Notes: generated by a model not told the origin, from the sequence alone. 64,000 nucleotides of DNA from Anaspis maculata (GCA_949128115.1 OX421965.1:28143681-28207680), one strand, 5' to 3'. Positions 10,156-22,775 are shown, counted from the first letter of the stretch. Translations and numbers: made by a program.

Positions 10156-12500
10156 CCAATGCATCTATGAGCACTAGTCAGACATTCAACTTATTTGATT
10201 GTAGTTCAAGTACAAAAAATTAATCGGTTAATTCAATGATAGGTTATTTGTATCCAAAGAGCTTGATTCAGGTGTAAATAATATTGTTGTTGTTATCTTA
10301 GTCAAAAGTTTTTTTGACTAACTGTCAGTGTTACTCAAATAAAATAGCAGCGGCGATGAGAAACCTGCTGATTAGTGGCTCTTGAACGTTCTTCTTACGA
10401 TACTTTTTTGGGCTGAACAAACCTGAGCGCAGGTTTCGGAGTAAAAACATATTGTTGTTAACATCACACTTTAATTTAGGAACGAGTATCAGTAACTACG
10501 AATACCGCATTTAAATGCAAATATCAAGTTTCCGGAGGCTTTTGAGAATTTTTCTCACGTTAGCTACCATGTCAGCGGCTATAAAGGGCAGCATTTCTTG
10601 CTCGGTCCTATAATGTTAAAGTTATAAGGTCTATGGATGCAATGCATCATACAAGGTGTGAGCAAGTCCCACTGTTAGTCTTTACATCTGTGGTCGAGTC
10701 TGTGGTACAAGTGACCAGAAAAAACACTTGAAGTAAAGCAATTTAGTACCTACACTTGGTACCCGTAGGACACCCTGCGATCGGTACAGTTGAGTGGCAC
10801 CAGGGCATTTTTGGAAGTGCACATTTTGAAATCGCATTTGAATCACGGAATGAAAATATAATAAAACTGCGCTTCTCAAATTCATCAGCACAATTTGGCA
10901 ACAAAGCGCACCTTACGCAATAAAACTATTTACGGCTCAAATCGGGCCACATAAATAGAGCTGAGTTTATACGAGAGAGCGAGACGGGAAACAACAAGCA
11001 GTCGAATCCCAACTAATTTTACGTGCATGTCATTTGCTTTTCTTTCATTGATAATTTTAGAGGCGGCGGCCTTCACTGTTTTTTTTTTCGCCTCCACTTT
11101 TCATATCGTGCGCGTTTTGTTGTTTTTTTCTTTATCCGTTTCGGTAATGGCGGAGGCGCCGCGTCCGGTCAACTTTCACGCGAACGCCTCTCCACCTACA
11201 TTCATGAATCGAGCTCAATGAATGGACTAAACCACTCCCGTGCCAATTAATATTTTGTAACAATTATAATGTGCGTCCACTACTTACTGCGAAATGGTTA
11301 TATTGTTACGACTGTAACTAATCATTCCCGCTTCAGTAATTGCGCGGTGGTATAATAATCGTGTCGATTATTATTCTCGGAAATGATGCTTATTAAGAGA
11401 AGAGTACAAAGAGAGGTATCGGCGCGGAATTCTCGAGAAAACGAGAGAAAAAATATTTGATGTTGTGTGTGCGCGTTATGAATGAACCCATCAAGTTGAT
11501 GCTCGTGGAAATACTCGAATCTTCCACTTCAAAAATCATGGAACTCAAGGTTGAAAAGACAATAAGCAACAATATAACGACAACGGAATACCTACAGCTG
11601 CGTGAATAAACGCCTGTTTCGCTATTACAGTTTTATTTACGCTTTTACTATTACAGTATAACTCTTGCCTTGCCACGATTCATTTTTATTAGATAACTCG
11701 ATTAAATTGCGAAATCAACAAATTACAATACTCGTACACATTCTGGTTTATTCACTGTCGGTATGTGATCCATTACCAACTTTTAATAAATTGGAAAGCA
11801 AGCTATGACCGAGGATGTTATTAATTTTCAATTTTCCGGCCAGCTGAATAATTACTTCCCAACCGGTTCCATAACTACATTGCCGGAAAACGAATAATCG
11901 CTAGGCTATTTCACAGGTGAATTCCTGATGCCTATTAGGCTGAAATATTCGACAGAAAACGCGTAATGAGAGTTCAACGAGTAAATTAGTTTTCCTACGG
12001 CCACGTTCGTTGTCGATAAAGTTATCAGGGGTGTTCTACACTTACATTGACCAGTTCAGTAAGTGAGTAAGGGAATAAATAACATTGACAATAACATTCT
12101 TTCATAAAGCTGTCGCATTATTTCGCTGAAATGTCACATTATTTCGCTCAATTGTCACATTTTCTCACTGAGCCACCATACTTCACTGAACTGTCATGCA
12201 GGTAAAAGCAAAATGTCAAATCAAAATTTACTCGTGAGTGTGTTGAGTGTTCACACCTCTCATGGAATGCCATTTTTTCACTCGATCACTGTATACGGCT
12301 TGCACCATTCGTTTCAAACTTCGTGAGATGAAATGGGTATCATTCCTTGCTCATTATATAATATTTCATTTCATTTGCAACCTGATCGCAAGTTTTCAAG
12401 AAAGAAACACATTAATTACGAACAATTTGATTCAAGAACGGGTACCTATCAGTATCTACAAAAAAATACTGGATTCGAATGCAAATTCCAAATTTCTGTG
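10156..12500. other. Intergenic or intronic, no gene seen
   Basis: AT-rich, with stops in every frame. At 12110-12170 a ~23-bp unit like TGTCACATTATTTCGCT occurs three times in imperfect tandem. 11020-11200 is T-rich on the plus strand with a short GC-richer patch. No supported promoter, RNA gene or CDS. Confidence 0.4.
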
Positions 12501-12530
12501 CATGAGCTTTTGAGAACTGCTGTTTTGTTA

Positions 12531-13240
12531 TCCACCATGGTAGCGTCTATATCGAGGAAATTTACTGTTCAGTCTAGTACCCCGATCAGCAGTCCAATTT
12601 ATTCTAGTACAGATCGACGGTAAGTGCATCTGAAATTCTCAAGAAAATTTCATTCAACCATTTCAACGTTCAAGCATGATTCCAAAGAGAAAACTGTACA
12701 TGCTTTGCTGGAAAAAACGTCGACCAAGGAAGTGCTCCACCTCGTGGTACGCTATAAGTAGCAGAACCGCGTTGAATTCGACCTTAACGAAATGCGACCC
12801 GCAGTTCGATGGAAACTTTCACGCAAGATTGGTAGTATCGGTAGCAAGCAGTAGGTAGACATGGTGGATTTTAAAATGCGTTGGCATTTTTGTTTTGTAT
12901 TCAATCATCAAGAAATCGAGCTCTAAAAAAAAAAGACTGTTCGCGTTATCATCATCATCATATAGGCAAAAAGATGCCAACGTTGCGAAATTTGCGCCTG
13001 CCTTGCAGCAATAATCACAGGAAGTCCACGGTGTGCTTTTTTAGCAAGCAGCGGACTGAACCGTTGCTGGCATAAAAATCGGGCATTTACTTTTTTGTCG
13101 AAGAATTTGCGGAATACATGAAACTAACTATGAGGACGTTTGGTTTGGACAAATGCAACGCCAACAATTTTGTAGCTACTGTTCCAAGAAATTTCAACAG
13201 TTTTGCACTTCTTTTGTTCTAAACAAATATAAATAAATGG
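12531..13240 (+). pseudogene. Decayed or spliced coding remnant, unknown family
   Basis: Several plus-strand segments read like real protein but sit in different frames. An ATG in an excellent context (CCACCATGG, ATG at 12537) begins MVASISRKFTVQSSTPISS and runs to a strong donor, ACG|GTAAGT, near 12619. Next, about 12675-12850 in another frame reads KTVHALLEKTSTKEVLHLVV, then an in-frame TAG, then NRVEFDLNEMRPAVRWKLSR. Later, 13091-13222 reads FVEEFAEYMKLTMRTFGLDK to ..FNSFALLLF and a TAA, with AATAAA about 10 bp further on. Stops and frame changes between the segments point to a pseudogene, although short introns could explain some. I cannot name the family. Confidence 0.4.
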
Positions 13241-15953
13241 TTCCTATAGGGCAGACAGGTACCTAATGAAGATTTCCCTTGTCTTAAGCAGGTGGCAGGT
13301 ACTGCTTACTGCAATAGCTTTTGCGGTTTCTTGAGTTTTCCACCGAGGGCTAATTTGCTAAGTAACAGCTGTTTTTATGGCGCAAGTAAATTCAGTTCAC
13401 AGCTGGTGTTGCATAACAACATGGAGCCCGCGACCTACGCGGATTGATACTCGTACTTTAATTATTATCATGCTTACAAAACTAAGCTGATGAACGATTT
13501 AAACTGATAGCTCTTGAAGAAGGGCCAAAAACTGTCACTGTAAGTATACTAGTTTATTGATCGTCATCAACTTGACCCTCTAACTATTAATTATATTTTT
13601 GAGACTGTTTATTGACTGATTGAGACACCGATTAATAATTATTAAAACGTTATGTTGGTGTGACAGGTGACAAGACTCTGGCACTGCCAGTTCAAAAAAT
13701 TGTGCTCCGTCCTAGTTCAGTTCAATCACGATGGTACCTGAATACAAAAATTGAATTTTGAACATACTTCTTATATCCTCGTTATTGAAGCAATGTAATT
13801 TGATTTTCATTCCAAAATATTGAAAAAGAGGGAAAGCGACGAGATGACAGTTCGAGTGACAGTTACATAATTGTTTAGTTCAAATACGGAAACATTTTTT
13901 CAAACATGAAACCTGTCAAAGCTGTTTTTCAGAAAAACTAACTCTCCCACTTTGGTAAGCTTATCCACCAAACCATACCAACTCATTAAAAGGGTGCTTT
14001 GTGCCAAATCACTGCTCAAATCAGACATTCTCTGATAATTGTCAATATCCACAATAATATGTCTAATTTAGCTTTATCGCCAACCTGCCCCTAGGGCCGG
14101 CTATTTACTAATTTTTGTAAACTTACACTTGAAGTGTAGATTTTAGCAACTGTTGTGTAAACTGTATATTTGAAGGATGATTATATATTGCTAGTTATAG
14201 TAAACTTCACAGTTCGATACGTAAGTACGTGCTAAGATTTTAGTGACAGCTGATAAAGACAGTTCATGATAAGCGACAAGCTGTTAATTAGGACCAATGA
14301 GCGAGCCAATAAGAGCCTCCGTCTGGCTCACAAAACTTGGAAACCCTATGCCAAGGTGAGCTGGAGAAATATGGAAAATGTCCATTCCCAAGTCAAGAGC
14401 CCGTTTAGGAGGTGGTCCAGGAATTTTAGACCTTAAAAACGGTAAAAAGCCAGCAATAATGAGATCCAGGCAAATTTTTGTACATATAAAAAGCTCACTA
14501 GAAAGCTTGTAGTTTCACACTCAAGAATACAGTGTATGCTTCCACCATTGTGGCCTTCAAAAAAAAAATGAAGATTGAGTTTCCAGCGCATTCCTCCAAA
14601 CAGGAAGGCACTAATGTCCTCGCTTTGTCCGTCCGTCTGTGTGGTCTGTTCGTCACAGCATCTAGTCCTAAACGAAAGAATTTCCGAAGAATTTCTGCAA
14701 AAACTTCAACTACTTGGGACCCAAATCAAGAAAAATCTTGACATAATAACTATGAATAGTCAATAGTAATGTAACAAGTGCTTGGTGTTTTTCCAGTTGA
14801 ATCGTTTTAACCCGAAAACAACTATCAATTACGAGGGACAAGTAGATCCGATATTATCTAACTAAAATCCCGGGACAAAGTCGAGGGATTTTGTCCAAGA
14901 TTATATAGGGTCTACTTTTCGAGTGATTGATAGTTTGTTTCGGGAATTTAAAACATTTGATTCGAATAAAACACAAAGGACGAGTTGAATTTTGCTGATT
15001 ATCGCCCAAATTGACTATTTTCGATTTTAAATTCAATTATTCAATAGCTTAAGCCGAGTCACGTGGGTCTCATTCGGTTGTTCTGATTGGCTGAATTGGG
15101 TTTGTGGGCGATCATCAAAATAATAACAATTTGGTGTGCCGCGGCATCAATAATGAAGTCCTGCATGTCAGAAGCTGGTCGGACTTGGAAACTAATGCCA
15201 TGCGGACAAGTACTTGTTCTCATGAAAAATACATAAATGAATACTCATTAACCTGTTAACAAGAACGCCACTTTGATACAACCCCCGGATCAATAGTTAT
15301 GAGTTTCTTGAAAATGACTCCAAAGCTACGGCTTGGCGACAAAGGATTATTCGCTGCTTGCTGGTGCTTGAGACCTTCTCCAAACAGAACAGGGTCCTAG
15401 ACAAGGAAAATTTAAACTTCAGTGGTTAACTCATGGTCTTTATGGTACCCGAACCAAAAAAAAACCTTCTTCTTCGAAATGTAATTTAGGTAACCACCGG
15501 CATGGTTGGTGGGTGTTCGCTACAAGTTTCAGTGGAAAAAGAATGGTTCAAGTAACACCTATACCTACTACCTAGTGTCATCTCGACATCATACAATTCA
15601 CGGTCCATACAATCTCCAGCACTTCGCGTTTCTGATATGGTCTCTATTTTGCATTCTGAAGAAGTGGAGTGTTTAGAAAATGTGTACGGGTTTTTTTATG
15701 GAAAATGAAGTTTGTAACCATTTTCCTTCCGACACTTTTTTTCCAAGTGATCACTCAAGCCCTTTTTTAGGCCACAGCAGCGAGAGCACTGTATTCTCGA
15801 GGACTTTCACTATGCTTGACCACATGCTTGACTGAGCTATACAAAAATACGCCTGGTTTGTATTTCCCCCGCTATTTTCTTTATAATTTCTGAACTAAAA
15901 ACACTGCAGCATAGGCATCTCTTGGCTTCCACGTCTTCGTGATTGATGTTTTC
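13241..15953. other. Intergenic or intronic, no gene seen
   Basis: AT-rich sequence without a supportable ORF, RNA gene or obvious repeat structure. Short A-runs and TAGGTA-type words occur. Confidence 0.4.
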
Positions 15954-16493
15954 TATACAGGTGTGCCGGGATAACTGTTACAAAATTGAAAGTGAGATAG
16001 AAAATTGAAAAATAAGGAGACTTTTGTTGATAAACATACCCTCGCAAACGTATAATAACGAGATACAGGCCTTCAAAGTTGTTTTTCAAAAGCAGTTTTT
16101 TGCATAACTTTTGAATCGTTCAACCGATTTTGACTGATTGAATTTTGAACAGAGGCTTCATTTTCTAGAAATTTGGAGTTGAAACTTCGAAAAACATCTC
16201 AAAATCGCCTCTTTCCAGGGCCCAAATTGTTTTCTCCTGAAAAACTCATGTTCCTCAGCAAAAATAGTGATTTATCAAATTGAAACACCAAGAAAATTCA
16301 TTCCAGTTGAGGAATCAAGAAATTTCTTGGATTTCAACTTTCAGACCCTGGAAAGTGGCGATTTTGAGATGTTTCGAGAGTATCATACGTTTGTGAAGGT
16401 ATGTTCATAGAGAAAAGTCTCCTTATTTAGTTATTTTCCAATTTTCTATCTCCCTATGAGTTTTGTAACACTTATTCCAGGACACCCTGTATA
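15954..16493. mobile_element. Foldback MITE with TATACAGG ends
   Basis: The left end TATACAGGTGTGCCGGGATA pairs with the right end ATTCCAGGACACCCTGTATA. The arms continue inward: AAGGAGACTTTTGTTGATAAAC (about 16014) against ATGTTCATAGAGAAAAGTCTCC (about 16402), and AACTTCGAAAAACATCTCAA (about 16183) against its complement near 16360. The core block (GAGGCTTCATTTTCTAG..AACTTCG) recurs in the element at 63388-64000, so the two are related. Noncoding, about 540 bp. Confidence 0.82.
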
Positions 16494-18029
16494 CAGAAAT
16501 CGACTGAATTTTTCAGTGGAAATGTGTAGTTTTGCTTTGCTATATGCATTTTGTATTTTTTCATGCGAAGATCATGTTCATGTTCTATACACCTGAATCC
16601 TGAACGAAAAAGGGGCGATGAGTGGACAAGAAGTTGAATAAGAGTAACTAGCTAAAAAATCCCTAAAACATAATCATTATGAAATTGTATTATTTTCACG
16701 GACACGACCTTTGAATAGTATCACTCCATTATAATATGTGGTATAATATGTGAAGACAAAAATATGTGGTGAAGAATATAATATATTTAGAAATAATTGA
16801 AGTAGAAATAAATATGAGGTCTAAGATCCAGTAAGAGGTAAGAGAAGGAACGGTCCTGTGGCAGATATTTTTGGTTAGATTCTCGGCAAGGTCTGGGGGT
16901 GAAGGGACTTGAAGTGCCAAAGAATCGTCAAAATTGGTTGACAGTAGCCAAAATCACCGAAAAATTGCTCATTTCCGCGTGCACTGAAGTGCCATGTGGT
17001 CAGATTGGCGTTATATAAAACGTTTGATGTTTTAAGGTCGATAAGAAATTGATAATTTGAAAAAAAAAAAAGAGTTTTCGCTGGAAAACATACATTTCAA
17101 CCAGGTATAATAACGGAAACAGGCCACCAAGGGGATGCAAAACAATAACATCAACGGTCTCGGTTCAAAAATCAGGTCCTCAATCGATCAGACATTCTAG
17201 ATCCGATACTCGGTCCAGTACTTGAAGAATCGATACAGAATCAGAAGACAAGAGTTCGGTCTCGAAATGAGTACTTAAGAAGAGTCAACGAATGGAGTCA
17301 AGGATTCTCAATCTGAAACAGTGAAAGCCTACAATCAAACAGCATCCATTTCTTCCTTACTCGAAAACCTGATATACAATGCAGTTACGTTTCCAGTTTT
17401 GGAAAAGTTGAAGGGTTTTGGCCGTCTGCGGGTTTCGAAAATCTAACGGTGTTCATATTTTGGGAGATTTATCTCTTCTTATCTTCAAATCCTGACACCA
17501 CTCTTTTCAAGAGTTTCATTATCGTGAATACATCTTCACTGCCGAAACAGGGCCTCTGAACCGGGACACAGTGATACTGCTCTTGGTGCTTCCGATCTCA
17601 GGCACCACGTTTAGCAGCTTTTCTCATATCCAAAACCCCTGGGTGCTAAGCACAACAAGAAAACTGTTTGGTCATACGAGGTTTGGAGAGTCCTGCATGT
17701 TCTTCAGAACACCTTGGTGCCACATTTGAGCTCACGCCGGAAGTTTTTTAGAAGCAGCAACTGAAATAATACTCCTGCTGGGATGGTATTTGACAGGAAG
17801 ACACCTGATGGATCCATGGACATATAAAACATTGGGAGCCAGAGAATTATCGTTTTCTGTTTCGCTGTTCATATCTGATGCGGAACATGCCGAACATGGG
17901 GATTCTGAGCCCGCGATTAAAGATTTCGATTTCATGATTGGTTTAGATTTTCTAAGCAGCTCTAATTTAGGGTGAAAAGTACAGTGTTGAGCGTTTTTTA
18001 GGCATTGCCATTCCCAATAATGTCTTCTG
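16494..18029. other. Intergenic or intronic, no gene supported
   Basis: AT-rich up to about 17500, then mixed. A 61-codon plus frame at 17790-17975 ends DFDFMIGLDFL, loosely like the end of a retroelement protease (IIGLDFL). Nothing upstream carries the catalytic DTG, so no call is made. Confidence 0.35.
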
Positions 18030-18544
18030 GGTTCAAGTTTTGGGTAAGAACGGAAGGAACGTCACAGACGGAGTCTCTGAACTCAAAGGCTGCTCAGGTA
18101 TGCTGAGCGAGGTCTTTGCACTCGTTTCGCCAGCCCAGTACTTCGGGCGCCGGTTTCGGCCAGCATTTGGCGCCGCAGTGCTAACCTCAAAATCGGTCAA
18201 CGAAAGCCGCATACGTCCGTTTTTGCCGCGTATCCATGTACATTTCGAATTTGGCGCAAATTCCGAGCCCACATCCTTGGATTCTCCTACTCTCTGCTCG
18301 CTCGGCTCTGTGTGTGCTTAGCTATCTTACAACGGACGATGTAAGAAAGTTGCGGCGCTCTCCGTTCCTACAGTGTCGAGTGTCGGACAAACTGCCGTTG
18401 GTCGTTTTGTTGGTGAATGGACAAGCAAAGGAGTTCTCTCCCAGCAGCCAGCACACACACCCACACACCTCAATGTCATACGCACGCAGGTGGACGAGGT
18501 CGCGGCACACAAACACCCAACAAGGCCGCATATGGGGGCCGGAA
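18030..18544. other. GC-rich flank, intron side of the 18.6-kb exon
   Basis: A GC-rich stretch with overlapping open frames on both strands (for example 18040-18321 plus and 18033-18272 minus), none recognisable. It begins the first intron of the putative minus-strand gene. Confidence 0.3.
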
Positions 18545-18550
18545 ACTCAC

Positions 18551-18780
18551 TTATTCCACACGGCAATGTCGCCGTTCCTCTGGAGGTTCTCGATTTCCAC
18601 GAGAACGACGGCCGCGAAGACGAAACAGAAGAGACGCACGCAAATGCGTTCGGGACGAACGATAGTCCGCACAGCACCAGTGATGTCGATGATGTTGTTG
18701 GTGGCGGTGATGGCATCACATCCTGCTGTTGCTGCTGCCAGTGCCGAACGACTTCCACGACCAGCTGCGATCATCGGCAT
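18551..18780 (-). CDS. Candidate first coding exon of a membrane protein
   Basis: From the ATG at 18780 the frame encodes 76 complete codons and stops at a consensus donor GTGAGT (plus-strand complement 18545-18550). Codon choice is strongly coding-like (GTC, ATC, GCC, AAC, CTC, GTG). The peptide has an Ala/Thr-rich start and a basic segment (VRTIVRPER, about residues 37-45). A hydrophobic span, CVRLFCFVFAAVVLV, occupies about residues 47-61, then EIENLQRNGDIAVWN. The basic-then-hydrophobic layout suggests a type II membrane protein or the first helix of a multi-pass protein. A resemblance to the start of MARVEL-type helices is weak. Later exons would lie below 18545, but none was found. The overlapping antisense frames are rejected. 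Confidence 0.5.
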
Positions 18781-19320
18781 CTTCGGCAAAGGTCCTCAGA
18801 CTTGGGGGCCCGTTTTTCGGTCCCCTGGCTGCGATCTGGCAACGGCACACGTGAAAAATCCCGCAAAAATCCAACAGAACCGCACTGGTTGCACGTAAAA
18901 GGTCGAGAGCTCGAAACCAGGCACACATTCGACTCGGCACAACGTGCTGGACTGAAGCGGTGCGGGTCGGAGAGCCACAAGGGGCGACGGTGCCGCTACT
19001 GGTGGCGAACGGCCGAAACTCATAGGCGGCCCCGGCTTTTTATGAATGGAGGCAGCCATCATGAATGAACCGGCATGTTTGTGTGTGTGTGTGTGTGCAT
19101 GAGTGTGTTGTGTGTATATGTGTGTGTGTGCATTCAAGGAAACGGGTGACGGCGGTATTTCGCAAAGAGGGAGCTGAGGGAGGCGGCGGCGAGGAAAACG
19201 AGCCGAGCCGCCTCCGCTTTCTCCGAGCTTTACAACACTCAAGTCGAGCAACTCTCGTCGGCAAAAAACCGCCGTGGAGTTTCCAATGAGCACCAATGAA
19301 AACTTTGACGACAACAACGA
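18781..19320 (-). promoter_or_regulatory. GC-rich island, probable 5' UTR/promoter of the 18.6-kb exon
   Basis: Sequence 5' of the candidate first exon is GC-rich and CpG-containing, unlike the AT-rich surroundings. It contains a (GT)n microsatellite but no ORF with a recognisable domain. The position suits a promoter and 5' leader. No TATA box is obvious. Confidence 0.35.
19078..19130. repeat. (GT)n microsatellite
   Basis: Imperfect GT dinucleotide run interrupted by CATGA and ATA. Confidence 0.9.
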
Positions 19321-19920
19321 CGGGACGGAGTCTCTGCGATCGTTGCAGTCACCATCCGTGCTGGAATTGCGAATAAATCTCGACTTGTTGATTTTTTTTC
19401 ACGCAACTTGGATGGCGATTTTCGGAAGACAATTCGAAGAACTGCGACGGAAAGTTTTCACTTGGCAATCGCTTGGGCAACGAGCATGGGTCTAGTGTCG
19501 GAGTCTAGACAAGACTTGGCAAAGTGGTGGACCGAGGGAGAAGCGGAGTCGTTCTCAAAGCGGGGATTTCCTGTGGTGCTGCTGCTGCAGTGCTCCAACT
19601 TCTATACGCTGTTCGCTTCTTATGCGCGCCCGTTTTTTGCGTTTGTTTTGAGTTGCTCAAGCATCCTTAGGTACGCCAAGGATATCTTTCTAACGAATGA
19701 CCGAAAAAAGTTCGTCACCGATGATACCTGAAAATCTGAAATCTGGTAACAAGCATGGCTAGCGACTGGCAACCATTCAAGGCGACCGCATACATTGAGG
19801 AAACTCTTTTGTGACTTTTTCTTATTTATTTGTCGCCTCGATTGCAAGATCATTGGTATAACTACATTCCAACATGTGCTCATCATTTAATTTTTATCTG
19901 TGAAATTTTATGATTAAATT
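19321..19920. other. No supported gene
   Basis: Transition from the GC-rich island to AT-rich sequence. Plus frames up to 107 codons (19408-19731) have no recognisable features. Confidence 0.3.
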
Positions 19921-19934
19921 TTGTTTATTAGATC

Positions 19935-20700
19935 TGCCATTTTCAGAAATTCTATGATCTTGCTGAGGTCCTCGTAGAATATTGCCGTTTCCAGTGTGTT
20001 TGAGATGTTGAGTTTTCGTCTGGTGTCTTCATATTACTGACAGAGAATTATGATGTGTTCGACTGCAAGTCTAGTTTCACATTGTTCGCATATTTTGAGT
20101 GAAAGTCTTTCGAATATATTATTATGAGTATGAGTCAGTCTAGTATGTCCCAAACTTGACCTGTTCGGGAGCACGTCGTGTTTTCGAACATATGGTGGAT
20201 CGCCTGCGCTGGATAGTCTTCATTGCCTGCCATTTGTTTCGGATGGAGTTTTTGATTTGTGCCGTTGCGTCGTCTTGGGTCAAAACATTGCTCAGGATAC
20301 CGCCTGTTCCATTTTCTTTGGCTTCTTGGTCTGCTAGTTCGTTTTCCTCGATTCCGATATGAAATGGGCACCGTATGAACTTCACTAATTTTTCATGGTA
20401 TTTGATTTGGCGTGGTTCTTGGTGGATGTTTCTGATGATGTTGTTGTTACTGTACCAAATTCCTTTGATGGAGCTGAGTGAGTTTGTGGTGATGGCAATG
20501 ATGGCATACAGTTTTCCCTCTTGAGAGGCAACGTATCTGAGGTCAAGGAGGATGCTGTATAGCTCTGCAGTGTGGATGCTGGAAGATGGGGAAGTTTGTT
20601 CCCGAATTTTTAGTTTTAGTTTGTGGCGATGGATGCTGTGCCAACTTTTTCATCAACATCACTTTTAATGAGAGTCAGGGTGTGCGATTTTTGAGCCTAG
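19935..20700 (-). pseudogene. Non-LTR retrotransposon RNase H domain and C-terminal tail, decayed
   Basis: On the minus strand a frame from about 20630 down to about 20140 contains the RNase H signatures of Jockey/I-type LINEs. SIHTAELYSILLDLRYV carries the Glu motif, ITTNSLSSIKGIW is the SDSLSAL-type block, and RCPFHIGIEENELADQEAKE carries the terminal Asp motif. Downstream (about 20100-19960) come CEQCETRLAVEHIIILC..Y and TRRKLN, the usual C-terminal Cys/His region, in a shifted frame. Upstream, DVDEKVGTASIAT (about 20660) corresponds to the TDGSK..G.A start but is in another frame. The catalytic Asp of the SDS motif is Asn here (TNS). With frameshifts and this loss, the copy is dead. The reverse transcriptase part is absent, a typical 5' truncation. 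Confidence 0.85.
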
Positions 20701-21298
20701 AGCTCGTCACTCTATCATTCAAAGTGGTTCACAAAATATGCTCAAATTATGTCCTCAAAAACCAAAACAGACCATTTTACGTACGTAAGTTTCACTAAAA
20801 TGACCAGGTTCAGAAAATAGTATCTCATTTTTTTCGGTAGAGACTTACCAGAATCTGCATAAATCTGAGATCTAGATTCTAGATGATTCCGTTAGTTTCA
20901 AAATATGATGTAGGTGGACAAGGTGAGCCATTTTGCAAAACAAATATTCTCGCATTTTTGCTTTCTTCCGTTTCCAAATCTGTGTTTTCGGCCCAACTTG
21001 TTAGAAATTCAAGTAAAAACTGAAAATCTTTTTCTCATCACGACTGCGGAAAAGACCTGAAGCTGGAATTTATTGAAATGGAATTTACTGACCAAAAATC
21101 TGCCAAAATCTATGAAAAATACCCTAATGAATTGAGCGAGTGGTGCAACAGAGAACATGCGCAAAGAATTACACCAGAGATGTGTCGTTGCCCATTGGCG
21201 TTCTACTTTTGAAAATCAAGAACACTCAAGGCATCTACTCTGGGCGCAGTGTTCTATGTTGTAGACTCCGCTAATATAGTAAAGGAATAAGAAATACA
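20701..21298. other. No gene seen
   Basis: AT-rich. No reverse transcriptase sequence continues upstream of the RNase H remnant. Confidence 0.4.
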
Positions 21299-21360
21299 CC
21301 TGACCTGATCTGACCTGACCGGACCTGACCGGACCTGACCGGACCTGACCTGACCTGACA
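21299..21360. repeat. Tandem 10-bp minisatellite (GACCTGACCG)
   Basis: About six copies of a 10-bp unit, GGACCTGACC with C/T variants, in head-to-tail array. Confidence 0.9.
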
Positions 21361-22320
21361 CCGTAGATGGAGCCGCATAATAGGTATAAACGGCCAAACT
21401 TGACATTTCAAGACCACCCTTGACCAAGATCATTTCTGATCTCATGGTGTCAGGAAGTTCCCAAAGTTGATTGCTTCTCTCAAGAGGAAAACGATGGTTA
21501 TTATAAGCCTGAGAAAACAAAAACTCTGGCATCAGAAACAGAACAAGTTGATCTCTTCTTAAGTGAAGCACCAGACGATAAGTATCGGTTTAAATAAGCA
21601 CCTATACCTACTTCCTACAAACCAACCCAACTTGTACTTTTACAAGATGAAGGAGATGTAGATAGAGTCATCATTGTTGTTCGACAATACCAAGACCAAA
21701 TTCTGCAGAACACTCACCGTAAAGAGTTCAGAAAGAGATAAAATTAATTTTGTTGCGTTATGCAAGAACTATATGTCTTCAAGGATGAGTCATATAGAGC
21801 AATACACTTGAAAATTGCAATAAACGATAGGTTCGTTTGTTAAACTTCCAGAGACGTCTTCTTTGGCCGCATTGTTTTTGTCGCAAATCTGCTTCTTTTT
21901 TGTCTGATTTGAAAGCAGATAGATGTTGATGTGATAAAAAAGACACAGCAAATGGAGGTCATCCGGAGTTGCCGCTGAAGGCTTCGCTGAAACTTCAGAA
22001 CAACAAGAATATTATTGCCGAAAAACATTGGCGTGACCAGAACCACGAAACAGCTTCTAGTTCAGCTTCTTCGTGCTATCAAAGAATTTTGTTGGTTGTT
22101 CAAGTGTTCATATAACTGTTAACGTTTGTATCAAAATTTTATGTAACTACAGCTAAATTCAAAAATTATGTTTAAATTATTCACTCAACTAGTTACTGGA
22201 ATTGTAAAATATTCAGTACTTCTTTTCAATGAGATTGAACTTTTCGATATACCTATTGGACAAATGATGACCTCAAGTGTGGACAGATCAACTTCAACTG
22301 ACCGGACCTCACTCATTGAC
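21361..22320. other. No gene seen
   Basis: AT-rich sequence without supported features. Confidence 0.35.
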
Positions 22321-22324
22321 ATAC

Positions 22325-22775
22325 TGTCATGATAGGGGATGACCCCCCTTCTCTCCGGCACAAGTCAAAGCAAGTAAGGCGGAGTGGGTGTGCATAAAGA
22401 AGGAAGTTGATGAGTAGATTCTGGGCGGTCGATAGTGGAACGAGTCTAGGTCCCATGGATGAGTCCCATCGGATACCTCAGTGAATTGCTGATGTGTTCA
22501 ATAGTAAGTAAGGTGGAATTAAGTAGATTGTAGTTGAATACAATAAAAGTAATTTTGAATCAGAGCTTGTGGCCTTTTCCATTTGATTCACCATCACCCC
22601 CCCTCCCCCAGCTAGGAGAGATAACAACTCTTTTAGCCACGAAATAGCTTAGACATCCTCGAAGGGCTAAGTTATGCGCCACTTGGTGGAGGTGCTGGGT
22701 CCATTGTTCATCAGTGACAATGGACGACATTTTTCTTGGTCTACTGGAGTTCAGCCATCATGACTACAGACCTCC
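22325..22775 (+). mobile_element. Possible LTR-retrotransposon debris
   Basis: 22325-22610 starts TGTCATGATAGGGG, has a poly(A) signal (CAATAAAAG near 22540) and then a C-run, somewhat LTR-like, but no target duplication was found. Near 22705-22760 the plus strand reads GPLFISDNGRHFSW. That resembles the central catalytic block of a retroelement integrase (..SDNG..F). Only about 15 residues support this, and the frame is closed on both sides. Treat as weak. Confidence 0.3.

Noticed and set aside
17900..17975. MIGLDFL, similar to a retroelement protease
   Set aside because: No catalytic DTG/DSG upstream and the frame is short.
18236..19068. Plus-strand frames of 220 and 231 codons
   Set aside because: They overlap each other in a GC-rich island where stops are rare; the minus-strand exon has better codon use and a donor.
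21254..21571. 105-codon minus frame with VRSGQVRSGPVRS
   Set aside because: The repeat peptide comes from the 10-bp GACCTGACCG minisatellite.
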